Below, one piece after another: positions 1 through 12,531 of a stretch of 64,000 bases of DNA. The notes below the pieces were generated by a model. The model was not told the DNA's origin, did not search any database, and saw only the letters and a list, made by a program, of their open reading frames with translations. The first letter of the stretch is position 1. Every line of letters starts with the position of its first letter. The translations under genes and the position numbers were made by a program. Origin of the DNA: Carex sylvatica (Eukaryota > Streptophyta > Magnoliopsida > Poales > Cyperaceae); NCBI GenBank assembly GCA_964058845.1, contig CAXKVR010000189.1:62001-126000 (forward strand). Reading direction: 5' to 3'.

Positions 1-163
1 GGAGGGGAAGGAAGTAACTAGGAGGGAGGAGGAAAGAGTGGGAAAGAGAGAAAAAAAAGGGGCCCACAAGGATATTTTGTTAAGAAATTTAGAGGGAGGG
101 TATTTTGTTCTAAAATTTTCAAATGAAGGGTATTTTATAAATTTTTCCAATTGAAGCCGTAGA

Positions 164-241
164 ATATAGTTGAATGGTTAAGATGGAAGATATAGTTGAA
201 TGGTTAAGATGGAAGATATAGTTGAACGGTTAAGATGGAAG
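164..241. repeat. 26-bp tandem repeat, three copies
   Basis: Three consecutive copies of a 26-base unit beginning ATATAGTTGAA start at 164, 190 and 216, with one substitution in the third. The surrounding 1-950 is AT-rich intergenic sequence in which I see no gene. Part of it (about 690-835) resembles the left half of the repeat at 39559-39880. Confidence 0.85.
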
Positions 242-953
242 AAAAGAAAGCTCCTGCTTTTGTATAGATTGTGTGCACCTTCTTAATTAAATGATTATAA
301 ATATTTAAACTCATATTTCCTCAATTTCATATTGGAATAAATTTATTTCATAGTTTCCATCTACACGAGCCCAAGAAGTCTAAATTTATAAATATTTGAC
401 ATCCGTTTTGAAAATTTTACGTGCTGTTTTATTATTTATCCCTCTAAAATATGATGAAGAAAAATTAAATGTGTATATAAGTTGATTTAGATAACTGAGT
501 TAAACAAGTTCAATGTTCAATATATTTTTGTCAGCTTCAATATAATTTCTTCTGTTGTTTCTTCATTTTAATCTCTATAATTTAGAGTATATTTTTGTAG
601 ACATCGTAGGAAAAATATGCGTTTTTATTTTTTTTCAGAATTTTTCAATGATTTCTTAGAAATTAATACGTTTCTTGAGACGGATTTTTTTTTTAAGACC
701 GAAATTTTTATTTCTAGCATAAACAAAAAACAAACTAAATCACCCATGTTTTGGGAATTCAAAAAATATCCAGACCGCAGACCCAATCTGCAGACTCAAT
801 TACTGGGGTCTGCACAGATAATCTGCGACCCCGACAACATTTTCTTTTAGAAGATTTATTACTAAAAAAAGAGAAAAAAAATGAGATAATTGAATTCGAT
901 TGGATCAATAATGAGATATAAAAAATGAAATATATTTATGTGTTAATTCATAT

Positions 954-1778
954 CAAGGTTCTAAGTAGCGTTTATCGCGTCATAGCGAAAAGCCTGCAAA
1001 AAAAGCTATAGCGAATAGCGTCGCTATAACGAAAGCTATGCTACATAGCATTTTTTTTCATTTTTATAAAAATTATATCATATATTTGTACTAAATATCA
1101 ACATTATCTAAGTCTCATAGAACAATAAATAACATCAAATTGATTAAAAAATTATAATATTCATATTGAACCAATACAATGTACAAATTACGACTCAAAA
1201 TATCCATAGTAATACTAATATCATAAACTATCGATCTTTTTCTATTCAAAATATATTCAACATCATGACATAATCTATCTTTTTTTCTATTTAAATTTTA
1301 AAATAACCTAGATATCATGGCATAATTAACTATCTTAATCTATTCAAAATATTCAAACTACCATATAGTAAGTATCATTTGGTTACTTCAAGAAATATCT
1401 TAATATATTCAATTTAAGTCTTTATTTAAAACCCATATAAATTGAAAAGAAAGAAAAAAACCCATGTTGCATAGCGCGTTGTAACTTCCTTATTTGATTT
1501 CGTTTGATAGATATCTCATTTAATAATTAATAGTTTAATATAAAGCTTAGTACGTCAATTAAAAAAAATCACGATTAAAATTCAATCTGAGCCTTTATTT
1601 AAAGCCCATATAAATTAAAAAAAAAAAAACTCATGTTGCATAGCGCACGCTATTTGCGCTACACGCTATGCGCTATAGCGGACCGCTATTACCGTTATAG
1701 CGTCTATAGCTCAAATAGTGTGTTTTGATGCCATAACTTAGCGTTTAGAGTCCAAAGCGTGCTATATATTTAGAACAC
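954..1778. mobile_element. 825-bp MITE-like element rich in TATAGCG motifs
   Basis: A 10-base direct repeat TAATTCATAT stands at 944-953 and again at 1779-1788. Between them the ends are short imperfect inverted repeats (CAAGGTTCTAA at the left, GTGTTCTAA read inward from the right). Both ends are packed with direct and inverted copies of TATAGCG. The interior holds two copies of an A-rich module near 1415-1485 and 1580-1650. The 9-10 bp duplication suggests a Mutator-type non-autonomous element. No coding capacity is seen. Confidence 0.7.
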
Positions 1779-1812
1779 TAATTCATATAGTATATTCACT
1801 GTAATCATGACA

Positions 1813-1926
1813 GTGTTAATTCGTTTGGATCAATAGTGAGATAATTGAATTAACAGTGTCACGATTGTATAGTGTTAATTCGATTGGATCAATAATGAGA
1901 TAATTGAATTAACAGTGTCACGATTA
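1813..1926. repeat. 59-bp tandem duplication
   Basis: Two copies of a unit starting GTGTTAATTCG lie at about 1813 and 1872. Each contains an internal inverted pair (GTTAATTC / GAATTAAC) and the shared block GAGATAATTGAATTAACAG. A related fragment occurs at 888-915, left of the preceding MITE. No gene is present. Confidence 0.65.
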
Positions 1927-2037
1927 TAGTGAATATACCATATGATGTCTACTTCACATCCTCTAGCTTGTTGTTTTCTACTTGTATTATGTCCATCTCT
2001 ATATTCTCATTATCAAGATTAGTCGTATCAAAGATCA

Positions 2038-2410
2038 GAGCGGATCCAGAATTTTTGTTAGGAGGTCAAAAAAATATTGAATTAGGTTTAAATAGTTTAT
2101 CGGATTTAAATTCATTAACTAATTGAGTACTCGATAAAAAAATAATACTTTAACTTATATTTTTCACTGCTCTGACTTATAATTTCTGATACTTTAACTT
2201 ATAATTCTAATTATCAATCATAATTCAAAGAATTTATTTTGATTTTAACACTAAATTTAATTCGAATTACAAATCAAATATTTAGAGGAGGGCAAATTTT
2301 TTTTCAAAAAGAAACAAAGTCGATAGGTACCGATAGATCACTACTAAAATTTAAAATCCAGAAGGGATGATTGCCCCACTCCCCCCGATTCTATACTGAA
2401 TCTGCCCCTG
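2038..2410. mobile_element. MITE-like repeat with GCGGATCCAGAAT-type ends
   Basis: The left end reads GCGGATCCAGAAT and the right end, read inward, GCAGATTCAGTAT, giving imperfect terminal inverted repeats around an AT-rich core. A related element lies at about 56853-57204, and part of the same core recurs near 4960-5270. I could not fix a target-site duplication. Non-coding. Confidence 0.5.
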
Positions 2411-2496
2411 TAAGTACTAAACCCTAAGCCCTAGACCCGTACTACTACATATTTCAGATTTTAATTGTTTTCAATAATGTGCACCTAGTTAATCTA

Positions 2497-2695
2497 GGTA
2501 TGTTGATAAAAAAAATGTGAAAAATGTAATTAACTATTTGATCATTTACCGTTTCTATTTGTGTGTCGTGACCACTTTTTACTATTTTGATAACGACATA
2601 ATACATAAAAAATTGACTTGATCATAGCAAGACACGTAACCAAAGTCACATCGTGTTATAGCACAACACAATACGGCACAATTTTATCACTCTAG
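2497..2695. repeat. Half copy of a CACGACAC-rich dispersed repeat
   Basis: This AT-rich stretch contains GTCGTGACC, GACACGTAA and CACAACACAATACGGCAC blocks like those in the larger repeat at 47184-47813. Only one half seems to be present. Non-coding. Confidence 0.4.
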
Positions 2696-2873
2696 AAGCT
2701 TTCTTTGTTTGAATCTTAACTGTCATCCGTACTAGCTAAAATCAAATGCACTAATAAGAACTGTGAACTTAATGCAGTGGTGCAAAATTTCGTCTCTTTT
2801 CATAGTAACGTAGATTTAATTTTCGAAAATAACATTAAAAAATGTAAATGTAAATGTATCAGGTTCTTTAATA

Positions 2874-3245
2874 AATAAAAATAAAAATCAATCGCACCAA
2901 AATAAAAATGGGGATAGCTCCACTACATCATTCAAATATATATTAAAATAAAAATAAAAATCAATCCAACCAAAACAAAAATGGGGATAGCTCCACTACA
3001 TCATGCAAATATATATTAAAATCAAAATCAAAATCAATCCAACCAAAACAAAAATGGGGATAGCTCCACTACATCATGCAAATATATATTAAAATAAAAA
3101 TAAAAATCAATCCAACCAAAACAAAAATGGGGATAGCTCCACTACATCATGCAAATATATATTAAAATTAAAATCAAAATCAATCCAACCAAAACAAAAA
3201 TGGGGATAGCTCCACTACATCATGCAAATATATATTAAAATTAAA
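2874..3245. repeat. 73-bp minisatellite, about five copies
   Basis: The anchor GGGATAGCTCCACTACATCA recurs at 2911, 2984, 3057, 3130 and 3203, a constant period of 73 bases. The first copy diverges at its left edge (ATCGCACCAAAA instead of ATCCAACCAAAA) and a partial sixth unit follows. The units differ mainly in an (AAAAT/AAAATC)n linker. No coding frame is conserved. From 3246 to about 4030 there is only low-complexity sequence, including GAGTTTGAATTTGAG repeats near 3820-3920. Confidence 0.9.
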
Positions 3246-4036
3246 ATTAAAATCAATCGCACCAAAACAAAATTCCCTTTAGCCAAAACCACCTTCACTA
3301 CTTGAAAAGGTACATAATCATTTGTCAATTGTGATTGATAGATCCAAAAATTTATTGGATTTTTTTTTATTTTGTTGAAAGTCTGTAGATTACACTAAAT
3401 TAAAAAATTAAGTGATTGGATTGAATCCAAAAATCTACCGGATGCTCTGTATAGTCTGTACTATCTACCTCTTTGCTTCTTCTTTTTTTACTTTTATTGA
3501 TTTTGTAAAGGCTTATGTAATATTTGTGCTAATTTAGGTGTTGGATTTATAAATTTGTGTCTTATTTTCTTTTATTATTGTTCTCTGATCGTGTAACTTT
3601 TAATTTAGTGGTAATAATTATGTTCAGAAACTGTGATGTCAAAAGAGATAAAATAATGACCGTGCATGTAAATAATTAAAATGTTTTGATTGTTTAATTT
3701 TGATTTGACAGTTTATTCATATAGTGATATGTCGTTGCCATCACACTAGTAATAATAGTGGTAGATATAGACTCGCTTTAATTTAGGGCTCCAAACGAAT
3801 CAACTTAATTTAATTCAGTTTGAGTTTGAATTTGAGTTTGAACTAATTTTGAACTGAATTGATTTAAAATTGAAGCAGAGTTTCAAATGAAACTAAAAAG
3901 AAGAGTTTGAGTTTGATTCGGTGCAATTTAAACCTATTTCGAATTGAACTGGTTCAAAATTAAGGTGGAGGAGAGACACGTGTGGGATGAACTGGGCACG
4001 CGGCCGTCCCGTAGGAGAGGAGAACGAGAGACAGCT

Positions 4037-4518
4037 AGGGGTGTAAACGGATCGGATAATATCTGATTTCGTCCGAATCCGAATCCGAAAAAGTATTTAA
4101 ATTATCCGATCTGTATCCGAGACTATCCGTATCCGTATCTGTATCCGAAAAATTATAACAAATGCGGATACGATAAGACATTTTACTATCTGTATCTGAC
4201 CATTTACACTTTAAACCACAACAAATGTAATATATGTTTTTAAATTGATTTATTAAATTACATATTGTACGAATAATTTATTAAATTGCATATAGATATA
4301 TATTTTGAAGAACAATATAACACTATGACATAATTAGTGACTAATATTTTAATAATATAATAGATATTTTGTAACTAACAAACTAATTATGAAAAATATC
4401 CGTATTCATCCGATATCCGATCCGTATCCATAACATTTAATATCCGATTCGTATCCGTATCCGAGACTATCTGTATCCGTATTTGTATCCAAAAAATTAT
4501 AACGGATACGGATATCCT
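4037..4518. mobile_element. hAT-like TAGGGGTG element, right end lost
   Basis: The left end reads TAGGGGTGTAAACGGATCGG, as in the intact elements at 19704-20415 and 54511-54850. The body is rich in ATCCGTATCCG and its complement, the same vocabulary as those copies. The expected terminal CACCCCTA is missing at the right, so the boundary near 4518 is approximate and no TSD can be confirmed. Confidence 0.5.
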
Positions 4519-5281
4519 AGGAACAGCTGTGCAGGATTTGCGAACGAAGCAGAGGAGAAAGTTGAAACGCTAGATAGGCATCCAGATTCGATGGAGAGAT
4601 CAATTTTAGGCTGATGACGAGAGCGGACGTCAGATGAGAAATTGAGGGCGCCTCAGCATCAGAAGGTTAAAAGCAGGGGTGTCACTGTTCCTCGCTACAG
4701 TGATACTCCATTCTCCTTTGAGATATTATAATAATGTTGTTAATTCCTGAACAAATATGATTTTTTTTAATATATTTAATCGGTCAATTGCAATAAGAAA
4801 CCTAGTCCTTTGTTCAAAAATTTATTTTGAACCAGATATATCTTCACATTTCGATTGAACTTGTACCCCGATAAGTTTAGGCCATGCTAACGAGCAAGGG
4901 CACGCAGAATTTCTGTTAGAGAGAGAGAGAGAGAGGCAGGAATGAGGTTAAAATAGCTTATTGGATTCAAACTCATTAACTAATCAGATACTAGATAAAA
5001 AAAAAATTCATATAATAAAAAACAATAAAAATAGTATCTTACTCTTACATAATAAAAAAACAACATAATAAAATTATTTTACATATTAAAAAATAACAAA
5101 TTTGGTCCGGATCCGTAAATTTCTATAAAATTTATATAAAACAATAAAATATTTCTCATTAATAGTGTTTTTGAACTGATCTGGCGGGTTTTCTAGTTCC
5201 AGAGAGAAACAAAGTTGTACCGAGCCGTATTTTTACGCTAAATTTTAAAATCCAGAGAGGAACAGTTGTCCACCCCTAGCT

Positions 5282-5447
5282 GGAGTGCGTATCCTCTGAG
5301 ATATCTCAACTTTTGCGTGACCGACGTGTCTAGTGCCTATTCGGGGGTGATGTAGGGGGTTGATATTATGCGTGCAGAACGTATTTAAACGGTTGGGATT
5401 TTCTATAAAGTCACGTAAAGTTTGAGATATCTCAGAGGATACGAATT
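5282..5447. mobile_element. 166-bp MITE with ~40-bp inverted repeats
   Basis: Both ends carry the block GTATCCTCTGAGATATCTCA in inverted orientation, followed by AACTTTTGCGTGAC at the left and its near complement at the right. Flanks CCCCTAGCT (5273-5281) and CCTCTAGCT (5448-5456) match at 8 of 9 positions, consistent with an aged 9-bp Mutator-type TSD. The remaining 5457-6628 holds no recognisable gene; it contains a 44-bp tandem duplication at 6437-6524. Confidence 0.65.
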
Positions 5448-6628
5448 CCTCTAGCTGTGTGGGTCCGCTCCTGCCAGCGAGATGAGAAGAGGGGGATCTG
5501 AGTCCTTTAAACAGAAATATGAGAGGTTCCGTAGGGTTTTCTGTTCATTTTACTGTAAACAGATTTCTCAAGTCTTTATATTTTGCACAGAAGAGTAGCT
5601 GTGTACGTCGTTGGTGTAATTACTAATCACTGTCAGTTACATGCAAAAGTAATAATTCATGAAAAAGCTTTTACAAAAATATTTTCCTAAATTCATATGA
5701 CGTCCTTCAGTTGCCTTTTCTTGTGTTCAATTGTCTTGGATTACAAAAATAGGAATCCTCTTTGGGTCCACTTGAGTAGTTCCTGTGGGCCAGGAATTGT
5801 GATGAATAAAGTCATACAAAATAACATCTACTAACAGAAATGCTCGGTTCTCTCATGGCAAATCATATGATAATTGTGAACAGGTCCTAAAATTGGCGTA
5901 AAAAACAATTTGACAAATGTAGCTCTGTTGAGTTATTTATGAACATCGACTTGCATTGTTTGTAGTTTTAGCGCGCTGTCAGGCTCTAAATATGCTGCTC
6001 ATGCCTTCTTGAAATTCAAAAACAAAGACTTTACAAAAACTGCTATAATTTTTTTTCTTTATGGCATAAAGTTCTCGTAGTGTAGTCAAAACTAATATTG
6101 CATCATACCTTTACTTTGTTGAAATTGACTTATTACATTGCCTAAAAATCTAGTAGTAAAATATACTTGAAAGGAGGAAAAAACAAACAAAAAACCTTAA
6201 TTGTGGCATCAAAACTTGTTTTGTTATGATAAAACTGTTATCTTTTGTTATGCTACTCAGTAGCTCAAAACTTTTAATATACTTAGGGTTGACTTTGTGT
6301 TGGTGCTATACTTTAGTAGACTGATTAAGTAGGGTAATAAATACTGATGTCGTTTTTGTGATGGACCGAGGACACAATTTGAAAATGTGACTGAGATAAA
6401 ATTGGTACCAGATGGATCCGGTATGATACCGTTAGACAATGGTACCTAGTTTTGTCAATTATGCAAAAACTTCCTCAGGCCAATGGTACCTAGTTTTGTC
6501 AACTATGCAAAAACTTCATCAGGCCTGGTGGTTAGTTTATGATCAGATGTTTAACACGCCTTTTTACAAAAACTAAAAACAAACAAACCTAGGAACAAAG
6601 GAATTTCTAAATGATAGTTTTCAAAGAT

Positions 6629-9600
6629 CTACATAGGAGGTCGTTCATTCCACCTTCGTTTAACTTCAGATTTGCATCTTACCTCCCTCAACTTGCCATC
6701 AGTCCCATAATCTCTCTCCATAACAAGATTGATCCCCTCGTCAGAGTACCAACTCACGCCAATACAAAGCACCCCTTCATTATTCACATCCACATAACCT
6801 GTCACACCACCGGGCAGCCAGAGAATGGTCACATCCTGCATGTCACGCAGCTCCTGTTCCTCAAAGGAGCTCTCAGGCAAACTCCTTTTTTTTAGGGACT
6901 CTGTGCAAAAGTACACGAAGGGGGACCCGCTGGTGTTGCTGAGGTCAGGGTCTGAGATGGTGAAAATAGGTGTGGCGCTCACCTCAAACACCTTCCATGA
7001 ACCGGTAAGCTCTGATGGTTGGGTCCTTTTTCTTTGTGATAATGGTTTCAGGTGAAAGGTCCCTTCACTGAGAAAAGAGGGTTATTGTACCGACTAGTAA
7101 ACTATAAAACGGAGCATAAATAATACACTGTAATTTAAGGTATGGTAAAGAGTAGTAATTTAACTAAATCAACCGATCAAACCTAAAGTTCACAAGGGGT
7201 GTGCAAATCAGAACCCTATCTGGCTCCTTCTATCCTAAAGTTCACAAGGGGTGTGAAAATCAACTGAACACTAGCATCATCTAAAAAGTACATGCAATCC
7301 GGTCTGACCTAAAGTGCAAACCAAACAGACTCAAAATAAAAAAAATCCAAACCCGAAAAAAGAGCGATAACCCGAATTGACCAAATCCCAAACCCCAAAT
7401 AGCAGCCTAAAATTAAATAACCAGAGACCTAAATTGGCCCTGAACACTGAAAGACTAAATCTGAGAATGACCTCAGCTGAACATTAAAGCACGAACTAAA
7501 CCAAAATGGGTGTTGCTACAAGATTATAATTGATCAAAGTGACCTGAACAACTTTAACCAGACTACAACCCAGCATGACTCACTCATTCCTCAAATTGGG
7601 TATTTGGAAAAATTACAGGTAGCTTATTAGTTGGTGCGAATTGTAGTACAGCTATAATATGTTACTGCAGGGAAGTCCTAGGTCTGGCTACTAAGGTCAT
7701 TATTTCAATCTTGCAGAAAAACTAATTTATTCTATCATAAAGTATAGAAAGGATTTAAATGCTGGAAAAGAAAGCAATGTAACTGATTTTTTTTAAAAGG
7801 GAAACAGTTTAGTCATTTTGGGTTTTGTTTTGGGTCCTCTTATGAAGTTTAAAAACAATGCTACTTTATTGGGATCAGTATTCGAATTATATCCGTATTC
7901 ATACACAAAGGAAGGTACTTATCCTATTTGAACTCTTAGCTGTTTAATATCTATCTGGCATTGGTACACAGGCATCTGTACTCTTATCTTACTCTTATCT
8001 GTATCCAGGAAAAAATATTGATAGCAATACAGTTTGACTTTGTTGGGGTCAATTTAGGCAAAATTAAGTTAATATACATCTTTATAGGCTCAATTAAAAA
8101 ATTGAGGGTTAAATTAGGCTAATTAGGTTTAATTGCAAAACTGGGAACTGGCCAGACAAATTCTAATTGTAAATGAGTGTGCAAAAATATTTCACAAAGA
8201 AGGGCACTACAGAAGGTTAGGAGCTTACTCAGCCAAGTCGAGATTGGAAGGACTGACCCATTTCTCCTCGTAAACAGCAACCCTGATTATCTCTATGTTG
8301 GCCCCACCTTCATTGAATGCAATAGTGTGCACTACGCGCAGCCGCTTGTGGCACCCTTTGACTAAACACTGCATGTTTATATAAATCTCAAGTACTTAGA
8401 AACAAACTGAGGCCCTTAGCTCCGACTGTTTGGTCTTGTATGCTTGCAAGGTACTTACCTGCTCAAATTTAAATGTTGGAGATAGAAAATAATTTCTTTC
8501 ATCGTACTCTCCAACTGATATTTCATCTGGACCTCTTGAATATGAACCATCCTGAAAAAAAAGCTCAATTCAATTGACTGCAACTCGGAGAACATTCGAG
8601 TTAAAAAATAAAACATAGAAATTGCAAATTCTTCAACCAAATTTCTGGTGCTGATATTTTTAATGTGATCGCCAATTCTGTCAAACTTAAGATGTTAGTT
8701 AGTCCACTTCAGTTTCTTATTTGTCTGGTAGCAATTAACATACGAGTGAGGCTACTGTACTATGCTTTGCACAGATTGGTCCGTACTGTGGATCAGTACC
8801 TTCATTTTTGAAGTCTAAACAATCTATCCGAACCGTTCAACATGATCTCCATATGAAAATGTACTTGCATACTAAAAAAAAAATTTACTATTTTTCAGAT
8901 AGGTAAAAATCACTAATTCTGAATGATTCCGAATTTATATCAAGGGATTTTCTACCTATCTAAAAAAAAAGTAAAAAAATTCTAAAAAATGTAAAATTTA
9001 GTATGCAAGTACATTTTCATATGGAGATCATGTTGAACGGTTTGAACCTTGAAAATAGAGATATTGATCCATAGTACGAATCAATATGTGCTATGCATAG
9101 TACCATAGACTCACTCTTTGCAAATTTATGACATGAGAAAAGTTAACCTCAAAAAAGACCAGTCCCGGATCCATGATCATACCATCCTCCTCCAACAACT
9201 CACTCCCCTTCATATCAAACGACTCATAAGCCGGCAAATCGAAACCCGCTACATCAGATGCCCCCTTGTCGGCTCCACTCCCTTCTCCAAAAGGATTCAG
9301 GGCAACCCAGTTTGTTGTTCTCCTGACCTCATCTGCTGATGCCTTCTCTATGCGGGAGAGCGTGTAACAGTCATAGAGATTCTCTCTTTGGTTGTTGACA
9401 CTTAACGGATCCATTTCAGCAGTAATCGGAGAGAACGCAGCACCCACACCTTTCCATATGCCACTTATGCTGCTTGTAAAGGTATCCCATGCAGGCCTTA
9501 TTACAGGCTCCTATGATGTCAAACAAAAGAAGAGCATAAAGTTCCAACCAGAATATTTGATACAATTAGCTAAAGCAAGGTTATGCAAATGCAATACCAG

Positions 9601-10500
9601 AACAGTTTCAACTAGGAACGGAACTAGAAAATTTAAATTGAGAGTGCTGAAACATAAAATTAAAAAACATCTAATATGTGACTAACATGGGATTTGAACC
9701 CAAGTCTCCACAGCCACATTTTATATTTTATGAGAGGGCTGAACCATATAAAACCTTAATAAATTTCAATATATATTTACAATTAAAAAATTAAAATCAT
9801 AGGGGAAGTTAAGCACCCTTTGGGTTGCATTAAGATCAGCACCTGGTCTCGAGCTAATTGTCTTTAAGAAAAAATCGTATACTGATTAAGGACCTAGTCA
9901 TGTCCTGTACCAGTACCATGGTGACTAAAAAAATACCAGCCTAAGTAGTACCCTTCAAAATATTTTCCATTTCTTAGTTGGTTTATATATTTGTGAAGTT
10001 AATTTTGTATTTCCTTGGCTTCCATTGTTAGTATTGCATTTGGGAACAACAGATCTTACAACAGCATGTGCCTAATTGATGGATTCTAACACTGAAACAA
10101 ATATATATAAAAAAAATTGAAGTACCTGGGTTTGAAGAACAGTTTCAAGTTCCACTAGCATAGGACCAGAAACCAAAATCCCAGAATCCATTTTCTCTTT
10201 CCGACCCGACAAGTTTCTCTTTCCCCTGCGCTTGGCACCATCCCTTCTCTTCTTCTCACGCAACGCCGCCTTCGCTGCCAGGTCATTATCGACACTCCAA
10301 ATATTATCCTTTCTCTTCGCCTTCAGATGCCCACCCCTACATTTTCCATCATCAAGACGGCGATGGTAGCTGTGAGGGAAATGGCGGGGGGAGGTGAGAT
10401 TACCACACGCGTAGAGGCACTGTGGTTGCATGCTTTTGTGAGCGCTTATTGATTGAGAAGAGAAGGGAGAGACTGGAGCGAAGGGTTTGCTCGGGAGCAT
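6629..10500 (-). CDS. Five-exon gene, probable plastid protein of unknown function (DUF3598/lipocalin-like)
   Basis: Exons on minus: 10126-10500, 9148-9510, 8459-8551, 8229-8368 and 6629-7067. All junctions fit GT-AG and the frame stays open to the TAG at 6629, giving 469 residues. The N-terminus is Ser/Pro/His-rich and could be a transit peptide; residues 65-105 are strongly basic. Exon 2 opens a conserved-looking region with IWKGVGAAFSPIT, followed by DPGLVFFEDGSYSRGP and later TGSWKVFEVSATPIF and WLPGGVTGYVDV. The W-x-G and beta-strand-like pattern recalls the plant and cyanobacterial DUF3598 (calycin-like) family, but I assign this from memory of its style, so treat the family as tentative. 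A MITE (8744-9116) sits in intron 2. I chose the first ATG of the long 5' exon. The reaction or role is unknown. Confidence 0.75.
7182..7258. repeat. Direct duplication inside intron 4 of the DUF3598-like gene
   Basis: The block CCTAAAGTTCACAAGGGGTG appears at 7182 and 7234, 52 bases apart. It lies in the intron between the exons ending at 8229 and starting at 7067 on the minus strand. No function is apparent. Confidence 0.6.
8744..9116. mobile_element. 373-bp palindromic MITE in an intron
   Basis: The ends GAGTGAGGCTACTGTACTAT and (inward from the right) GAGTGAGTCTATGGTACTAT are inverted repeats. The inner arms contain CCGTTCAACATGATCTCCAT and its complement, then GTACTTGCATAC and its complement. 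The core arms match those of the elements at 14831, 41455 and 62813. It lies between exons 2 and 3 of the 6629-10500 gene. I do not see a clean target duplication. Confidence 0.7.
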
Positions 10501-10835
10501 TCTCCCTCCAGACGATCACGGCGTGCCACGTTCACATTTTTTAGCCACGATAAGATTTTACGAACATTTACGAGAAACCAAGCCGGTGGAGCCGCAATAT
10601 GGGCCGGACAATAAGCCCATGAAGTGCTCGGATCGTCTCGATGAGGCATTTTCGATTGAATAAAAAAGAGAAAAGTTTAGCATGTAAACTAATGTTTTTA
10701 TTTAAATAAGCTCCTGAATTATTTTCTTAGTTCAAATAGTCCCCGTAACTATTCAATTTTATTCAATTAAATCCTTTCCTCACTTAACCTTAACCAAATT
10801 GAATGTTACCTGTCTTATGCAGTCGTGACTCTCGT

Positions 10836-12531
10836 GCCGATTTTTTTATTTAAATTCAAAAAAAATATAAATTTAAAAAATAACTAAATCTCGCATTTAT
10901 TTCGAAAACTAACCAAACCGGAAAAAAAATTTCCGGTTTCAACACCAATTTTTGAAAAAAAAAAATTCCGATAAATGAATATTAAAATCGGAAAAAAAAT
11001 TCCGGTTTTAGAATTTTTTTTTTTTTTTGGAAAAAAATTGTTAGGAATTTTTTTTCGGATTTTTTTTTTCAGTTTTAATAATTTATTTATTTTTTGTATT
11101 GAAATATTATAAATATTTAATATTTTTTTTTAAAAACAGATGGAATACTCTATAATTTGATTTATTCGAAAGATTGCTACAAATAATCTAGATCAACATT
11201 TTTCATGCCGAATTTTTTACGGTAGTAAGAAAAATTAATATTTATTTATTTATTACGGTCTCCAAGCACATTTTATTGTGGAGATCATGTTGAACGGTTT
11301 TGATCAATGATTTGGACTTTGAAAATGTAGAAAATAATTGTGGTAACTTGTTGTAACTCAAAAATTGTTGTAACTTGATCCCTCCTCATATAATATATGT
11401 ATCATATGTGTATATATATCAAATTTAACATCTGCTGGTAAATCAGCAAATTTGGACTGATACAAGGATCAAACTGCAAAGTGATTACACCAGCATGTAG
11501 ATCATTCAAAAATACACAGAATTAACACAAATTTCAATTTATTTGGATTTTTCTACAGTTAGTTATGAATTTTCAAAATTCAGCTTTCGAAAAAACTTTA
11601 AACATCCATAACTTTGGCTAGGAAAGTCGGATTTGTGCAGATGATCACTTTTTAGAAAGGAGAGAACGAGATGGATCCAAATTTTGCCCTGGGGGTACCC
11701 CCGGGCATTGTGCGAAACATCTGGAGCATAAGAATTTCAAAAAAACGTTGTTTAGTGTCTCAAAAATTCAGTTTAAGTTTTCGTTCAACGGTAGGCATAC
11801 AACGATCGGTATTTTCAAAGTTTTCAAAGTCCAAACAGTCGATCCAAACTGTTCAAGATGATAGATATGTTAAAATGTGTTTGCAGATCAAATTTTATAT
11901 TTTTCTAAATTTTTTTACTATTTATTAAGATGGGTACAATTATTCAATGGTCTGAATATAGCGATTTTGTTAAATACTTAATAAATAGTAAAAAAATAAA
12001 AAAAAAATAAAAAATTAATTTTGGGGGTCGTGAAAAAAATTGGCGGCCTGGGTATTTTTTAAAATTTAATAACTGAGAATTCAAATATTTTTATTTTTTT
12101 CTAATAACAAATAAATAAATATATTAATTTTTCTTACGGCAGTAAAAAATCTGGCATGAAAAATGTTGATCCAGATTATTTGTAGTAGTCTTTCGAATAA
12201 ATCAAATTATATAGTATTTCATCTATTTTTAAAAAAATATATTAAATATTTCTAATACTTCAATAGAAAAAATAAATAAATTATAAAAATTGAAAAGAAA
12301 AAAAAATCCGAAAAAATAAATTTCCTAAAAAAAAAAAATCCTAAATCCGGAAATTCTTTACTGGATTTTTTTTTTCAGTTTTAATATCCATTTACCGGAA
12401 AAAAAATTTCCGAAAATTGGTGTTGAAACCGGAAATTTTTTTTCCAGTTTGAGTAGGTTTCGAAATAAACACGAGGTTTGGTTAGTTTTTTAAATTTATA
12501 TATTTTTTTTGATATAAATAAAAAAATCGGC
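10836..12531. mobile_element. 1.7-kb element with ~430-bp terminal inverted repeats
   Basis: The left arm (about 10836-11260) and right arm (about 12110-12531) are inverted copies. They share GCCGATTTTTTTATTTA ends, paired CCGGAAAAAAAATTTCCG blocks, AATAAATCAAATTAT and CATGAAAAATGTTGAT. The 0.8-kb interior includes pieces of the palindromic MITE family (GATCATGTTGAACGGTTTTG near 11286 and CAAACAGTCGATCCAAACTG near 11832) and an AAATTGGCGGCCTGGGTATT block shared with 39559-39880. No protein-coding domain is seen. It resembles a foldback element or a long-TIR non-autonomous MULE. The exact ends and TSD are unresolved. 10501-10835 is the 5' flank of the preceding gene. Confidence 0.65.

Noticed and set aside
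6611..7055. Plus-strand frames overlapping 6611-7055
   Set aside because: They are antisense shadows of exon 5 of the minus-strand gene, which joins in frame with four other exons.
9683..9760. Possible tRNA or SINE on minus (GGTTCAAATCCC-like B box)
   Set aside because: The B-box word is good but I find no A box at the right spacing and no cloverleaf. It lies in an intron and is left unassigned.
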